A DNA stretch of 8,649 bases from Rickettsiella sp. (GTDB lineage Bacteria > Pseudomonadota > Gammaproteobacteria > Diplorickettsiales > Diplorickettsiaceae): contig JAVHYG010000057.1 in NCBI GenBank assembly GCA_031119195.1, positions 1 through 8,649 on the forward strand, given 5' to 3'. The notes beneath the pieces are model-generated. The model saw nothing but the letters and a program-made list of their open reading frames with translations. It ran no database searches and was not told where the DNA came from. The translations under genes were made by a program, and so were the position numbers. Below are positions 1-5,313 of this stretch, piece after piece. Numbering within the stretch: the first letter of the stretch is position 1; every line of letters begins with the position of its first letter.

Positions 1-111
1 ATTCAGAACGGCTGTCCTAAATTAATCTATCAAGTCAATCAAAAAACAATATCAATATCTAAAGCAGCTTACTTAGCTAAGTTTTCCCAAGAACAACAAA
101 TAAAAAATTAA
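1..111 (+). CDS. C-terminal end of a possible ParB-like HTH protein (partial)
   Basis: Only the last 36 codons are in the window. The frame is open from base 1 and ends at TAA 109-111. The visible peptide has the spacing P-x-L-x3-V-x4-I-S-x3-A-A-x-L-A, followed by EQQ. This resembles the helix region in ParB/Spo0J-type and related phage DNA-binding proteins (consensus like PELVxxVxxGxISxxxAAxLAxLPxEEQ). By inference it is the tail of a ParB-like or other phage HTH protein. It lies 40 bases upstream of the next gene on the same strand, so it probably belongs to the same early operon. The fragment is short and the family assignment is tentative. Confidence 0.45.
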   Translation: MQNGCPKLIYQVNQKTISISKAAYLAKFSQEQQIKN

Positions 112-151
112 ATAACTAATTAATTTTTATAACTATACAAGGAGAAATCAA

Positions 152-655
152 ATGAAACTATTAAAAGAAATCCCTGCTTGCTTCTGGGCAGAAAGCATAT
201 CCGGTATTTTAAATAATGATGAAAAACTCCTGCTTATCTATTTGATAAGCCATCCCACAACCAATCGTTTAGGTTGCTTTCGTTTGCCGAGTCGTTATAT
301 GGCCTACGACTTAAAATGGCCTGAAGAATATGCACACAACTGTTTTAATAAATTAATTCGTTTTAATTATTTAGTTTGGGATCATTTTACCGAATGGACT
401 TATTTAATGGATTTCTTAGATTGGTTTCCGATTAAAAATAGTTATCAAGGTAAATCTATTGAACACGTTTTTAATGAAATACCAGAAGATTCTATTGTAT
501 TCAAATTAGTGGTCGGTCATCTATTACAAATTCCTTATTTAGATAAAGTTTTTCGCGAACGATTAATTAACTGTTGGCAAAACATATCTAAAAAAGAGGA
601 TAAAAAGTCGCAACATCAAACTCTATGTCAATGTGGAGAAACAATCAATGCGTGA
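152..655 (+). CDS. Phage replication protein with winged-helix-type N-terminal domain, short form
   Basis: The product is 167 aa. Residues 8-60 follow the pattern of phage replication initiator N-terminal domains: aromatic FW at 11-12, a hydrophobic helix around NNDEKLLLIYLISHP, then N-R-L-G-C-F-R-L-P and a Y-M-A-Y-D-L helix. Such domains, in the Lin1244/Lin1753-like and O-like replication proteins, are thought to bind origin DNA. The protein lacks the linker and the C-terminal DnaT/O-like domain of its downstream neighbour and ends in a Cys-containing tail. The ATG at 152 has an AAGGAGA site at 139-145. Its stop (653-655) overlaps the next gene's start, implying translational coupling. The fold is inferred from pattern. 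A role in replication fits the context, but the protein could instead be a regulator. Confidence 0.6.
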   Translation: MKLLKEIPACFWAESISGILNNDEKLLLIYLISHPTTNRLGCFRLPSRYMAYDLKWPEEYAHNCFNKLIRFNYLVWDHFTEWTYLMDFLDWFPIKNSYQGKSIEHVFNEIPEDSIVFKLVVGHLLQIPYLDKVFRERLINCWQNISKKEDKKSQHQTLCQCGETINA

Positions 656-1565
656 ATTTGCAAAGATATCTGTTGAGTTTTGGACTAATGCAATTGGGAA
701 AAAACTAAAAAATTGTGAATCAGAAACAAAAAATATCGCTTTTTATTTAATGAGTTCTCGTCATGCTAACATGATTGGCTTTTATTATTTACCCCTTCTT
801 TTTATTACTCATGAAACAGGAATTCCCTTAGAAGTGGTTTCAAAGGGCATTAAGAGGCTGATAGAGATAGGTTTTTGCTCCTATGATGAGACGATAGAAT
901 ATGTCTGGGTTCATGACATAGCTGCCAATGAGTTAGGCTTAACGCTTAAAAAAAGCGATAACCGTATCAAACATGTTAATAATGTTTACAAAAAACTTCC
1001 CTTCACACCCCTTTTAAGGGACTTCTACCAAAAATATGGTGAGACTTTTTATTTAGATCCGCCTACTGAAGATTTAAAGCCCCTTCAAAGCCAGGAGAAG
1101 AAGCAGGAGCAGAATAAGGAACAGAAGCAGGATAAGAAACAGGAGAACCTTAATATAATCTTAGGTGGGGAGCACAAAAAAAGTATCGCTGTAGAAAATA
1201 AAGACGATGAAGAAGAAAAAGCAAATTCCCTTGTTGTTAAAAAAATCGAGCCCGTTGTTTTCACGGTTCCCTTACGCCAAGGCAAAACACGTTCTATCAC
1301 CGAGAATGAATTAGCTGACTGGCAAAAAAACTATCCCGGCATCGATGTACGACAAGAAATTCGCCATCTGGTTGCTTGGAACCAAGCGAATCCTGATCGT
1401 CAAAAGACCGAGCGTGGAATTAACCGCCATATCCAGGGCTGGCTAGCACACACGCAACAGAACCAAAGCAAGGGGTGTGATGGTCCTCCTAAATCTCTCA
1501 GTACCTGGGAGCACAACATAGCCGTGATGAAAGCTTTCTTGGAGGAAGAAGATGAAACCGAATGA
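648..1565 (+). CDS. Phage replication initiation protein (O/DnaT-like)
   Basis: The product is 305 aa from the ATG at 648, which I prefer to the GTG at 633 because GGAG at 635-638 sits 9 bases upstream. Residues 4-118 form a winged-helix-type domain related to the preceding gene (EFW, NMIGFYYLP, then NRIKHV). Residues about 141-205 are a charged low-complexity linker rich in K, E and Q. Residues 217-270 match the C-terminal domain of DnaT-like/phage O-like proteins: ELADWQKNYPGIDV, then AWNQANP, K-T-x2-G-I-N-R-x-I and GWLAHTQ. Such proteins bind the phage origin and help recruit the replicative helicase. The linker is encoded by five tandem 12-bp repeats (1092-1151) that may be the origin. 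The gene overlaps its upstream neighbour by 8 bases and its downstream neighbour by 14. Confidence 0.75.
   Translation: MREFAKISVEFWTNAIGKKLKNCESETKNIAFYLMSSRHANMIGFYYLPLLFITHETGIPLEVVSKGIKRLIEIGFCSYDETIEYVWVHDIAANELGLTLKKSDNRIKHVNNVYKKLPFTPLLRDFYQKYGETFYLDPPTEDLKPLQSQEKKQEQNKEQKQDKKQENLNIILGGEHKKSIAVENKDDEEEKANSLVVKKIEPVVFTVPLRQGKTRSITENELADWQKNYPGIDVRQEIRHLVAWNQANPDRQKTERGINRHIQGWLAHTQQNQSKGCDGPPKSLSTWEHNIAVMKAFLEEEDETE
1092..1151 (+). repeat. Five tandem 12-bp direct repeats, candidate origin iterons
   Basis: CAGGA begins at 1092, 1104, 1128 and 1140, with the variant AAGGA at 1116, so the period is exactly 12 bp. The units are CAGGAGAAGAAG, CAGGAGCAGAAT, AAGGAACAGAAG, CAGGATAAGAAA and CAGGAGAACCTT. 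They lie in codon phase and encode the linker tetrapeptides QEKK, QEQN, KEQK, QDKK and QENL of the initiator (residues 149-168). A short AT-rich run (AATATAATCTTA) follows at 1152. In lambdoid phages the origin iterons lie inside the O gene in this same linker position, so an origin is a reasonable inference. The alternative is a purely coding low-complexity linker. Confidence 0.5.
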
Positions 1566-2124
1566 AAAAAAAACTTTTACCGCAAGTCTTCTCGTGATTG
1601 CTGAAACAGTGAATAAAAAAATATCGCCGGCATTAATGAAAACGTATTGGGCCTGTTTGAAAGATTACGATTTTTCTGCGGTACAACACGCACTCAGTGA
1701 ATTATTAAAAAATCCTGATGTCAAAAAACATCCGTATTTCCCATCACCTACGGACGTGATTGTGATTATTCAAGGTACGATAGAGGAAAAAAGTTTGGTG
1801 GCTTGGATGGAAGTAAAAAAAGCCATCAGTGAAATTGGTCACTACGACAGTGTCATTTTTCCTGATGAACTCATTCATGCGGTGATTCGTGATATGGGTG
1901 GTTGGATTCATTTATGCCAATGCACTGAGAAAGAACTTAGTTTTGCACAACGCGATTTTGAGCGCCGCTATCAAGTGTATTGCCAAAAACGACCCAAGGT
2001 ATTACCCCATCAATTATCAGGTCGCATTGCGCAGGAAAATGCGGTTAACGGCTATGAAAAATATATTCCCAAAGCAATTACAGTTTCAGCTAATGAAAAG
2101 GAAATTAAAAATGTTAATCGATAG
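1552..2124 (+). CDS. DUF6475-type phage replication-associated protein
   Basis: The product is 190 aa. It matches my memory of the phage DUF6475 family: an N-terminal helical part with S-P-A-L-M-K-T-Y-W and YDFSAVQHAL (about 25-47), YFPSPTDVI at 62-70, LVAWMEVKKAISEIGHYDSVIF at 82-103, and the hallmark D-x-L-I-H-A-V-I-R-D-M-G-G-W at 105-118. Its biochemical function is not established to my knowledge. It directly follows an O/DnaT-like initiator and overlaps it by 14 bases, so it sits where lambda P-type helicase loaders or their partners usually lie. That role is an inference from position. GGAGG at 1541-1545 serves the ATG at 1552. The C-terminal tail after about residue 150 looks less conserved, and its end overlaps the next gene. 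Confidence 0.7.
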   Translation: MKPNEKKTFTASLLVIAETVNKKISPALMKTYWACLKDYDFSAVQHALSELLKNPDVKKHPYFPSPTDVIVIIQGTIEEKSLVAWMEVKKAISEIGHYDSVIFPDELIHAVIRDMGGWIHLCQCTEKELSFAQRDFERRYQVYCQKRPKVLPHQLSGRIAQENAVNGYEKYIPKAITVSANEKEIKNVNR

Positions 2125-2284
2125 AGTTTCATCCATACGAAAAACAATCACACGCTTTAACTATGAACCGTTTCTAAGTGAATTTAATTTAACGGTACAT
2201 TGTCATCACGTTTACAAATTTGTTTATCCTGAGGAAATTTTAGGTTGTCCCGAGTGTATTGAACGTTTAATGACTAATAATTAA
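2111..2284 (+). CDS. Small zinc-binding protein, hypothetical
   Basis: The product is 57 aa from the ATG at 2111, with an AAGGAA site at 2098-2103. The same frame is open further upstream, but that part lies wholly inside the DUF6475 gene and is a shadow of it. The C-terminal half carries a possible metal site: C31-H-H, a 12-residue spacer, then C46-P-E-C49, giving two knuckles as in short zinc ribbons. The spacer YKFVYPEEILG is aromatic-rich. The gene overlaps the DUF6475 gene by 14 bases and is followed 13 bases later by another small gene with its own strong SD. Phage early operons often carry such tiny zinc proteins of unknown role. I recognise no specific family. Confidence 0.6.
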   Translation: MLIDRVSSIRKTITRFNYEPFLSEFNLTVHCHHVYKFVYPEEILGCPECIERLMTNN

Positions 2285-2297
2285 GGAGAAAAACAGT

Positions 2298-2468
2298 ATG
2301 TTTATGACACGCGTATTTTACAAGATCATACGCTATCCCATGAGATGGCGAGAAAGTCGATTAAAACTAAAAGTACAACGAAATAAAAAAGCGATTTACG
2401 CAAAGGTAGAAAAAGAAAAAATGAAGAAGTTAGCGGCACTATTTAAATCAAACCAAACTATTCAATAA
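2298..2468 (+). CDS. Small, very basic hypothetical protein
   Basis: The product is 56 aa from the ATG at 2298, with a strong AAGGAG site at 2283-2288, 9 bases upstream. It is dominated by Lys and Arg (for example RWRESRLKLKVQRNKK and KVEKEKMKKL) with few acidic residues, and is predicted to be mostly helical. The basic character suggests binding to nucleic acid or to membrane phospholipid, but no motif proves either. It lies between the zinc-knuckle gene and a 68-aa gene, all on the same strand with gaps under 15 bases, so it is probably part of the early operon. The good ribosome binding site is the main argument that it is a real gene. Confidence 0.5.
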   Translation: MFMTRVFYKIIRYPMRWRESRLKLKVQRNKKAIYAKVEKEKMKKLAALFKSNQTIQ

Positions 2469-2470
2469 CC

Positions 2471-2677
2471 ATGAAACAACACCTAAAACGGATTTTTGAG
2501 GCGATGGATCGTTTTATAAAAAATTATCAACGTGGCCGTCAAAGTAAATATATTCGATTAAGATCAGAGGATTATAAATTAGCCGTCAATTCATTACCGT
2601 ATTTTCAGAGACTTCAAGCAGAAAAAAAGGGGCATTTTGAATATAGAGGTTTTACTGTCATACCGGAGAAACCATGA
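2471..2677 (+). CDS. Hypothetical small phage protein
   Basis: The product is 68 aa. It starts two bases after the previous stop and has no clear SD, so it probably depends on translational coupling; an internal ATG at 2504 is a weaker alternative. The N-terminal half is a basic amphipathic helix (KQHLKRIFEAMDRFIKNYQRGRQSKY). The C-terminal half ends in a short beta-like segment, HFEYRGFTVIPEKP. I do not recognise the family. Its stop overlaps the start of the zinc-ribbon gene as ATGA at 2674-2677, which supports both genes being translated as one unit. Confidence 0.5.
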   Translation: MKQHLKRIFEAMDRFIKNYQRGRQSKYIRLRSEDYKLAVNSLPYFQRLQAEKKGHFEYRGFTVIPEKP

Positions 2678-2871
2678 AGTGTAAAAATCCAAGCTGCAAC
2701 TACTTTAAAACCTATATTACGGATTCGCGTGTTGCCTACGATGGCAAGGCGCATCGTCGTAAACACATCTGCCATAAATGCGGAACCTCTTATAGAACCT
2801 ATGAAACTATTTTGTATGATGAAGAAGATAGCTTATTAAATTGGTTTGATTCAGAGGCTAAAGAAAATTAA
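2674..2871 (+). CDS. NrdR-like zinc-ribbon small protein
   Basis: The product is 65 aa. It has a four-cysteine ribbon: C3-x4-C8 and C33-x2-C36. Between and after the pairs it carries the TDSR motif (16-19), paired arginines (28-29), CG at 36-37 and RTYET at 41-45. This closely follows the N-terminal ribbon of NrdR (C-x2-C ... DSR ... IRRRREC-x2-CG-x-RFTTYE), the repressor of ribonucleotide reductase genes. NrdR is about 150 aa with an ATP-cone after the ribbon; that domain is absent here. The first cysteine pair is wider than in NrdR. It may be a phage DNA-binding regulator or a decoy of NrdR, but both roles are speculative. GGAG at 2665-2668 serves the ATG, which overlaps the previous stop. 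Confidence 0.65.
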   Translation: MKCKNPSCNYFKTYITDSRVAYDGKAHRRKHICHKCGTSYRTYETILYDEEDSLLNWFDSEAKEN

Positions 2872-2895
2872 CTAGTAAACAAAAAAGGAGAAAAA

Positions 2896-3393
2896 ATGGA
2901 AACATTATTTATTTTAGCGATGTGCTTTCTAGTCGGCTATCTGGTCAGCCCTTTAATTTTTATTCTTACAGGAAATCTAGCAGCGCTGCTTAAATTAAAA
3001 CGTTATGAAAAAATATACGAAGCCTATGGCAGATCAGTATTTGGTAATATATTTGCTAATAAAGTTGTTAATTTTAACAAACAAAAAAATAGTTTTAATT
3101 ATTTAATAAAGCAAAAAAACCTAATTTTAAACTTATTGTCTTATGCAAAGATTCAAGATAATGGAGTGAAAATATTAGAACGGATTTCAATTGATTTTTT
3201 TGATTATAAAACGGTCAACATACTTGCAAATTTTTTGAAATTAGAAAATCGCGATGATATTAGAATTTTCAGTGAATTTGAAAGCCTGCTCAAGCAAGCG
3301 AAGCAATTTTATAGAAAAAATTGGGTAGAATACACTTTTCTTTACAGGCTTTGGTTATTCCCTGATTTATTAGTTAAGAAATCCCCATCTTAA
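2896..3393 (+). CDS. Single-pass membrane protein of unknown function
   Basis: The product is 165 aa with a strong GGAG site (2887-2890) five bases before the ATG. Residues 4-25 are a hydrophobic membrane segment (LFILAMCFLVGYLVSPLIFIL), followed by a positively charged stretch LKLKRYEKIYE. The positive-inside rule would put the C-terminal domain of about 130 residues in the cytoplasm. That domain is rich in N, K, F and L, with no motif I recognise. The gene lies at the end of the early operon and runs convergently into ssb, sharing the TTAA at 3390-3393. Prophage membrane proteins in this position are sometimes superinfection-exclusion or lysogenic-conversion factors, but nothing in the sequence demonstrates that here. 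Confidence 0.65.
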   Translation: METLFILAMCFLVGYLVSPLIFILTGNLAALLKLKRYEKIYEAYGRSVFGNIFANKVVNFNKQKNSFNYLIKQKNLILNLLSYAKIQDNGVKILERISIDFFDYKTVNILANFLKLENRDDIRIFSEFESLLKQAKQFYRKNWVEYTFLYRLWLFPDLLVKKSPS

Positions 3394-3818
3394 AATGGAA
3401 TATCATATTCCTTTGTTTCTTCTTGCTTCGATAAGAGTTCAGATGAATTAGCTATAGGTGCAGATTGTGGAGCATTATTTTTACTACCTAACATTTGTAA
3501 ATCGTTAGCGATAATTTCAGTGGTAAAGCGATCTTGGTCGGTTGTTTTATCCTGCCATTTTCGTGTTTGCAGTTTACCTTCGATATAGACTTTAGCGCCT
3601 TTTTTAAGATATCTGCGAGTTATTTCAGCGAGTCGTTAGAAAAGAACAACACGATGCCACTCCGTGCGTTCTTGTGGCTCACCCGTTTGTTTATCCTGCC
3701 ACGACTCACTGGTTGCAATATTAATCGTTGAAACAATCGTGCCATTTGGCATGGAACGTACTTCAGGATCTGCTCCTAAATGGCCCATTAAAATAACCTT
3801 GTTAACGCCTCGTGCCAT
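3390..3818 (-). pseudogene. ssb: Single-stranded DNA-binding protein gene interrupted by an in-frame TAA
   Basis: SSB coats single-stranded DNA during replication, and its acidic tip recruits partners. The frame runs 142 codons from ATG 3818-3816. Residues 1-60 match the OB-fold start (MARGVNKVILMGHLGADPEV, PNG, ERTEWHRVVLF). Codon 61 is TAA (plus-strand TTA at 3636-3638). The same frame then continues with RLAEI, YLKKGAKVYIEGKLQTRKWQ, RFTTEIIANDLQMLG, a flexible linker and the tip EYDIPF. Length and order are normal for SSB, with no frameshift. As read, only a truncated OB fold would be made, and no good restart codon follows. Possible explanations are a recent nonsense mutation, a sequencing error or ochre readthrough. 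A possible SD (AGGG, plus-strand 3825-3828) precedes the start. The gene opposes its neighbours and diverges from the packaging operon. Confidence 0.85.
3397..3411. terminator. Short palindrome between convergent gene ends
   Basis: GGAATAT-C-ATATTCC is a perfect 7+1+7 palindrome, and the bases after it on the + strand are T-rich (CTTTGTTTCTTCTT). It lies at the meeting point of the membrane-protein gene and ssb, where a bidirectional terminator is often found. It also lies within the last codons of ssb. The stem is AT-rich and the U-tract imperfect, so the terminator call is weak. Confidence 0.2.
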
Positions 3819-3972
3819 AGAAATCCCTAATAAAAAATAAAGATACCTTTAAGTTTATAGGAAAACAAAGTTAAAAAGGACGAGTTTATAAAAAATTACC
3901 GTATATAGTCGCTATTATTTTACAAACAGATATTCCATACTAGCTAAGTTCATTCTCTATTTTCTTATTCCT
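3819..3972. promoter_or_regulatory. AT-rich divergent intergenic region
   Basis: These 154 bases separate ssb (- strand) from the packaging operon (+ strand), so promoters for both directions should lie here. The stretch is very AT-rich, with several TATAAA or TATTAT-like hexamers, for example TATAAA on the - strand around 3854-3859 and TTTACA at 3919-3924 on the + strand. None has a convincing partner at 16-18 bases. I assign no specific site. Confidence 0.35.
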
Positions 3973-4146
3973 ATGGATAAAAATAAGGTTCCATTCAACT
4001 CTCCTCCTTGTCCTGCTCCCGAGTCTTCGGACTCGGAGCCTCTTTGCCTTCGCTTAGCCAAAGCGCATGCAGCAAGTTCTTATGCGAATGTTAATAAAAA
4101 ATATTTAGGCGATGCGACACCCATTTATGTCGATAAAGGACAATAA
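3973..4146 (+). CDS. Hypothetical 57-aa leader protein of the packaging operon
   Basis: The product is 57 aa from the ATG at 3973. No SD is visible upstream and no other in-frame start exists. Its TAA (4144-4146) shares its last base with the ATG of the terminase-like gene (TAATG), an arrangement typical of coupled phage genes and the main support for it being real. The N-terminal third is Pro/Ser-rich (NSPPCPAPESSDSEP). The rest (LAKAHAASSYANVNKKYLGDATPIYVDKGQ) looks like an ordinary small phage protein. The Pro/Ser part is encoded by a GC-rich hairpin (4015-4039) unlike the surrounding AT-rich DNA, so it may contain an inserted palindromic element. I do not recognise the family. Confidence 0.5.
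   Translation: MDKNKVPFNSPPCPAPESSDSEPLCLRLAKAHAASSYANVNKKYLGDATPIYVDKGQ
4015..4039. repeat. GC-rich palindrome with TTCG loop inside a small ORF
   Basis: CCGAGTC (4019-4025), a TTCG loop (4026-4029) and GACTCGG (4030-4036) form a perfect 7-bp stem. GCT (4015-4017) pairs with AGC (4037-4039), leaving C4018 bulged, for a stem of about 10 bp. cUUCGg-type loops are unusually stable in RNA. No T-run follows, so this is not an ordinary terminator. It lies in frame within the 57-aa ORF and stands out by GC content. Confidence 0.6.
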
Positions 4147-4538
4147 TGGCTGGCGGTCGTCCCACGAAATTTAATAAAAAACGTGCTGAAAATATTATTG
4201 AAGCCATTGCCAATCTAGTTCCTTATACGATTGTGGCTGAAGCAAACGGCATTACGCGTACAACACTTTATGATTGGATTAATACAGGCTTTGAAGATAT
4301 TCAATCCGGTAAAACGCACACGGCACTGGTTAAGTTTTCTTACACATTAAAAAAGCGCGAATGTGAAGCAGTGGATGAGTTGCTTAAGTCAATTAAATTA
4401 GGCGTCAAAAGCTGGCAATCGCGTGCTTGGCTATTAGAAAGACGTTTTCCGATGGAGTTTGCTATAGGTTCACAAGAATTAGTGCAATTAAAACAGGAAA
4501 TTGAAGAACTAAAAAAAATGATGGCAGCCAATGAATAA
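4146..4538 (+). CDS. Terminase small subunit-like HTH protein
   Basis: The product is 130 aa. It opens with the GGRPTKF motif (3-9) common to phage small terminases and related HTH proteins. A helix-turn-helix follows at about 26-47 (TIVAEANGITRTTLYDWIN), then a helical region, then SWQSRAWLLERRFP at 89-102, a strong signature of this family. The last 20 residues form a short Lys/Glu coiled coil. Small terminase subunits recognise the packaging site on phage DNA and present it to the large-subunit motor. AAAGGA at 4135-4140 serves the ATG, which overlaps the upstream stop. No large terminase follows, which is unusual. A related HTH regulator is a less likely reading. Confidence 0.7.
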   Translation: MAGGRPTKFNKKRAENIIEAIANLVPYTIVAEANGITRTTLYDWINTGFEDIQSGKTHTALVKFSYTLKKRECEAVDELLKSIKLGVKSWQSRAWLLERRFPMEFAIGSQELVQLKQEIEELKKMMAANE

Positions 4539-4716
4539 ACACTGGATAGGTAAAGCAATTAATCACAAAGGAAGTTTACGCAAGGCCTTAAAAGTGAAAA
4601 AAGGGGAAAAGATTCCTAAGAAGAAATTGGAAAAGGCAGTTTATTCAAAAGATCCATTATTAGCCAAACGTGCCAGATTAGCAGAAACGTTGGCTAAATT
4701 ACGGCATAAAAAGTAA
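4531..4716 (+). CDS. Small basic phage protein (KHWI...KIPxKKLxKA type)
   Basis: The product is 61 aa with about one third Lys or Arg. It follows a pattern I know from many phage genomes: KHWIxKAI near the N-terminus, G-S/A-L-R/H-K-x-L-x-V, GEKIPKKKLEKA, then a run of small residues and AKRARLAETLAKL. Its function is not established to my knowledge; such proteins usually sit close to packaging or virion genes. It overlaps the small-terminase gene by 8 bases and has only a weak SD, so coupled translation is likely. It ends one base before the broken gene's presumed TTG start. Confidence 0.65.
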   Translation: MNKHWIGKAINHKGSLRKALKVKKGEKIPKKKLEKAVYSKDPLLAKRARLAETLAKLRHKK

Positions 4717-4717
4717 T

Positions 4718-5131
4718 TTGATTGCGGTTTTTTTATTTTACAACCATGGCATCGGTAAATATAACTGTTTTAGCTTTAGTAAAAAGTTAGTTCACAGTGC
4801 TTTACTCTGTTATGAAGGTGACCAATGTATTTTATTTGAGATAGCACCCTTTGGATTTATTTATCGTATTTTGAGATCGAATAACGTGAATAAGAATCTT
4901 GAAGCCATTAAGAAATTATCTTGTTTGAGTGCATTCATTGCCATCATGATCGAAGAAAAAAAGCATGTAAAAGAATGGCCCTTTAAATGGTAAACCTGTA
5001 ATGAGGTGTGTCGTTATTTTAGTGGTGTGGATGTGGGTTGGACATTTAATCCGAAACACCTTTATAAAGAATTACTTAAATATAAAGACCAACGCAATTA
5101 TGAACTATTGGCTCACTGGAGACGCACATGA
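4718..5131 (+). pseudogene. Unrecognised phage gene interrupted by an in-frame TAA
   Basis: One frame runs from TTG 4718 to TGA 5129-5131, 137 codons plus stop, with a single internal TAA at 4991-4993 (codon 92). The first part has hydrophobic strands and HSALLCYEGDQCILFEIAPFGF. After the TAA the frame continues as TCNEVCRYFSGVDVGWTFNPKHLYKELLKY and ends in ELLAHWRRT. Its TGA overlaps the next gene's ATG (ATGA, 5128-5131), the usual phage coupling, which supports the downstream half as genuine coding sequence. Phage proteins of about 140 aa with a similar layout exist, but I cannot name the family or function. The TTG start lacks an SD. A GTG at 5006 could restart a 41-residue C-terminal piece. 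Confidence 0.6.
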
Positions 5132-5313
5132 GTGGCGGTGGAGATGATGAGGCTAATCGCTTAGCCGAAGAACAAATTCGTCTACAGCGAGAAGAATTGG
5201 AGCAAAAACGAAAAGCTATCATGCAGCAAAGAATGGATATTATCCAAGGACAAGGTGCACAACAATTTACTAATCCGGATAATCCGAATCCACCGGCGCA
5301 GGTGATTCAATGA
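5128..5313 (+). CDS. Small coiled-coil phage protein upstream of portal
   Basis: The product is 61 aa. A Gly/Asp-rich start (SGGGDDEANRLAEE) leads into a charged amphipathic helix of about 30 residues (EEQIRLQREELEQKRKAIMQ) likely to form a coiled coil, then a Pro/Asn-rich tail (NPDNPNPPAQ). Short proteins of this build commonly lie just before podovirus portal genes; their role is unknown to me. GGAG at 5118-5121 gives a good SD. Both ends overlap neighbours as ATGA (5128-5131 and 5310-5313), showing tight translational coupling to the broken gene upstream and to the portal. Confidence 0.65.
   Translation: MSGGGDDEANRLAEEQIRLQREELEQKRKAIMQQRMDIIQGQGAQQFTNPDNPNPPAQVIQ

Noticed and set aside
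1085..1300. Minus-strand open frame opposite the initiator linker
   Set aside because: Its Ser/Phe/Cys/Leu-rich translation is the mirror of a K/E/Q-rich purine stretch, so it is a shadow.
1889..2110. Upstream extension of the 57-aa zinc-protein frame
   Set aside because: It lies wholly within the well-supported DUF6475 gene in another frame; the ATG at 2111 with its own SD is the sensible start.
3534..3731. Plus-strand open frame across ssb
   Set aside because: It is antisense to the clearly conserved ssb frame, including its second half, and shows no phage or host family pattern.
3636..4993. Genome-wide reassignment of TAA as a sense codon
   Set aside because: TAA is the terminal codon of many well-bounded genes here (for example ending at 2284, 2871, 4538, 4716, 6887 and 7840), so it must normally act as a stop.
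5009..5060. Possible large-terminase nuclease remnant (SGVDVGWTFNP)
   Set aside because: The short likeness to a terminase GxDxG motif is not accompanied by any other terminase motif, and the peptide ends 33 codons later in an ATGA overlap.
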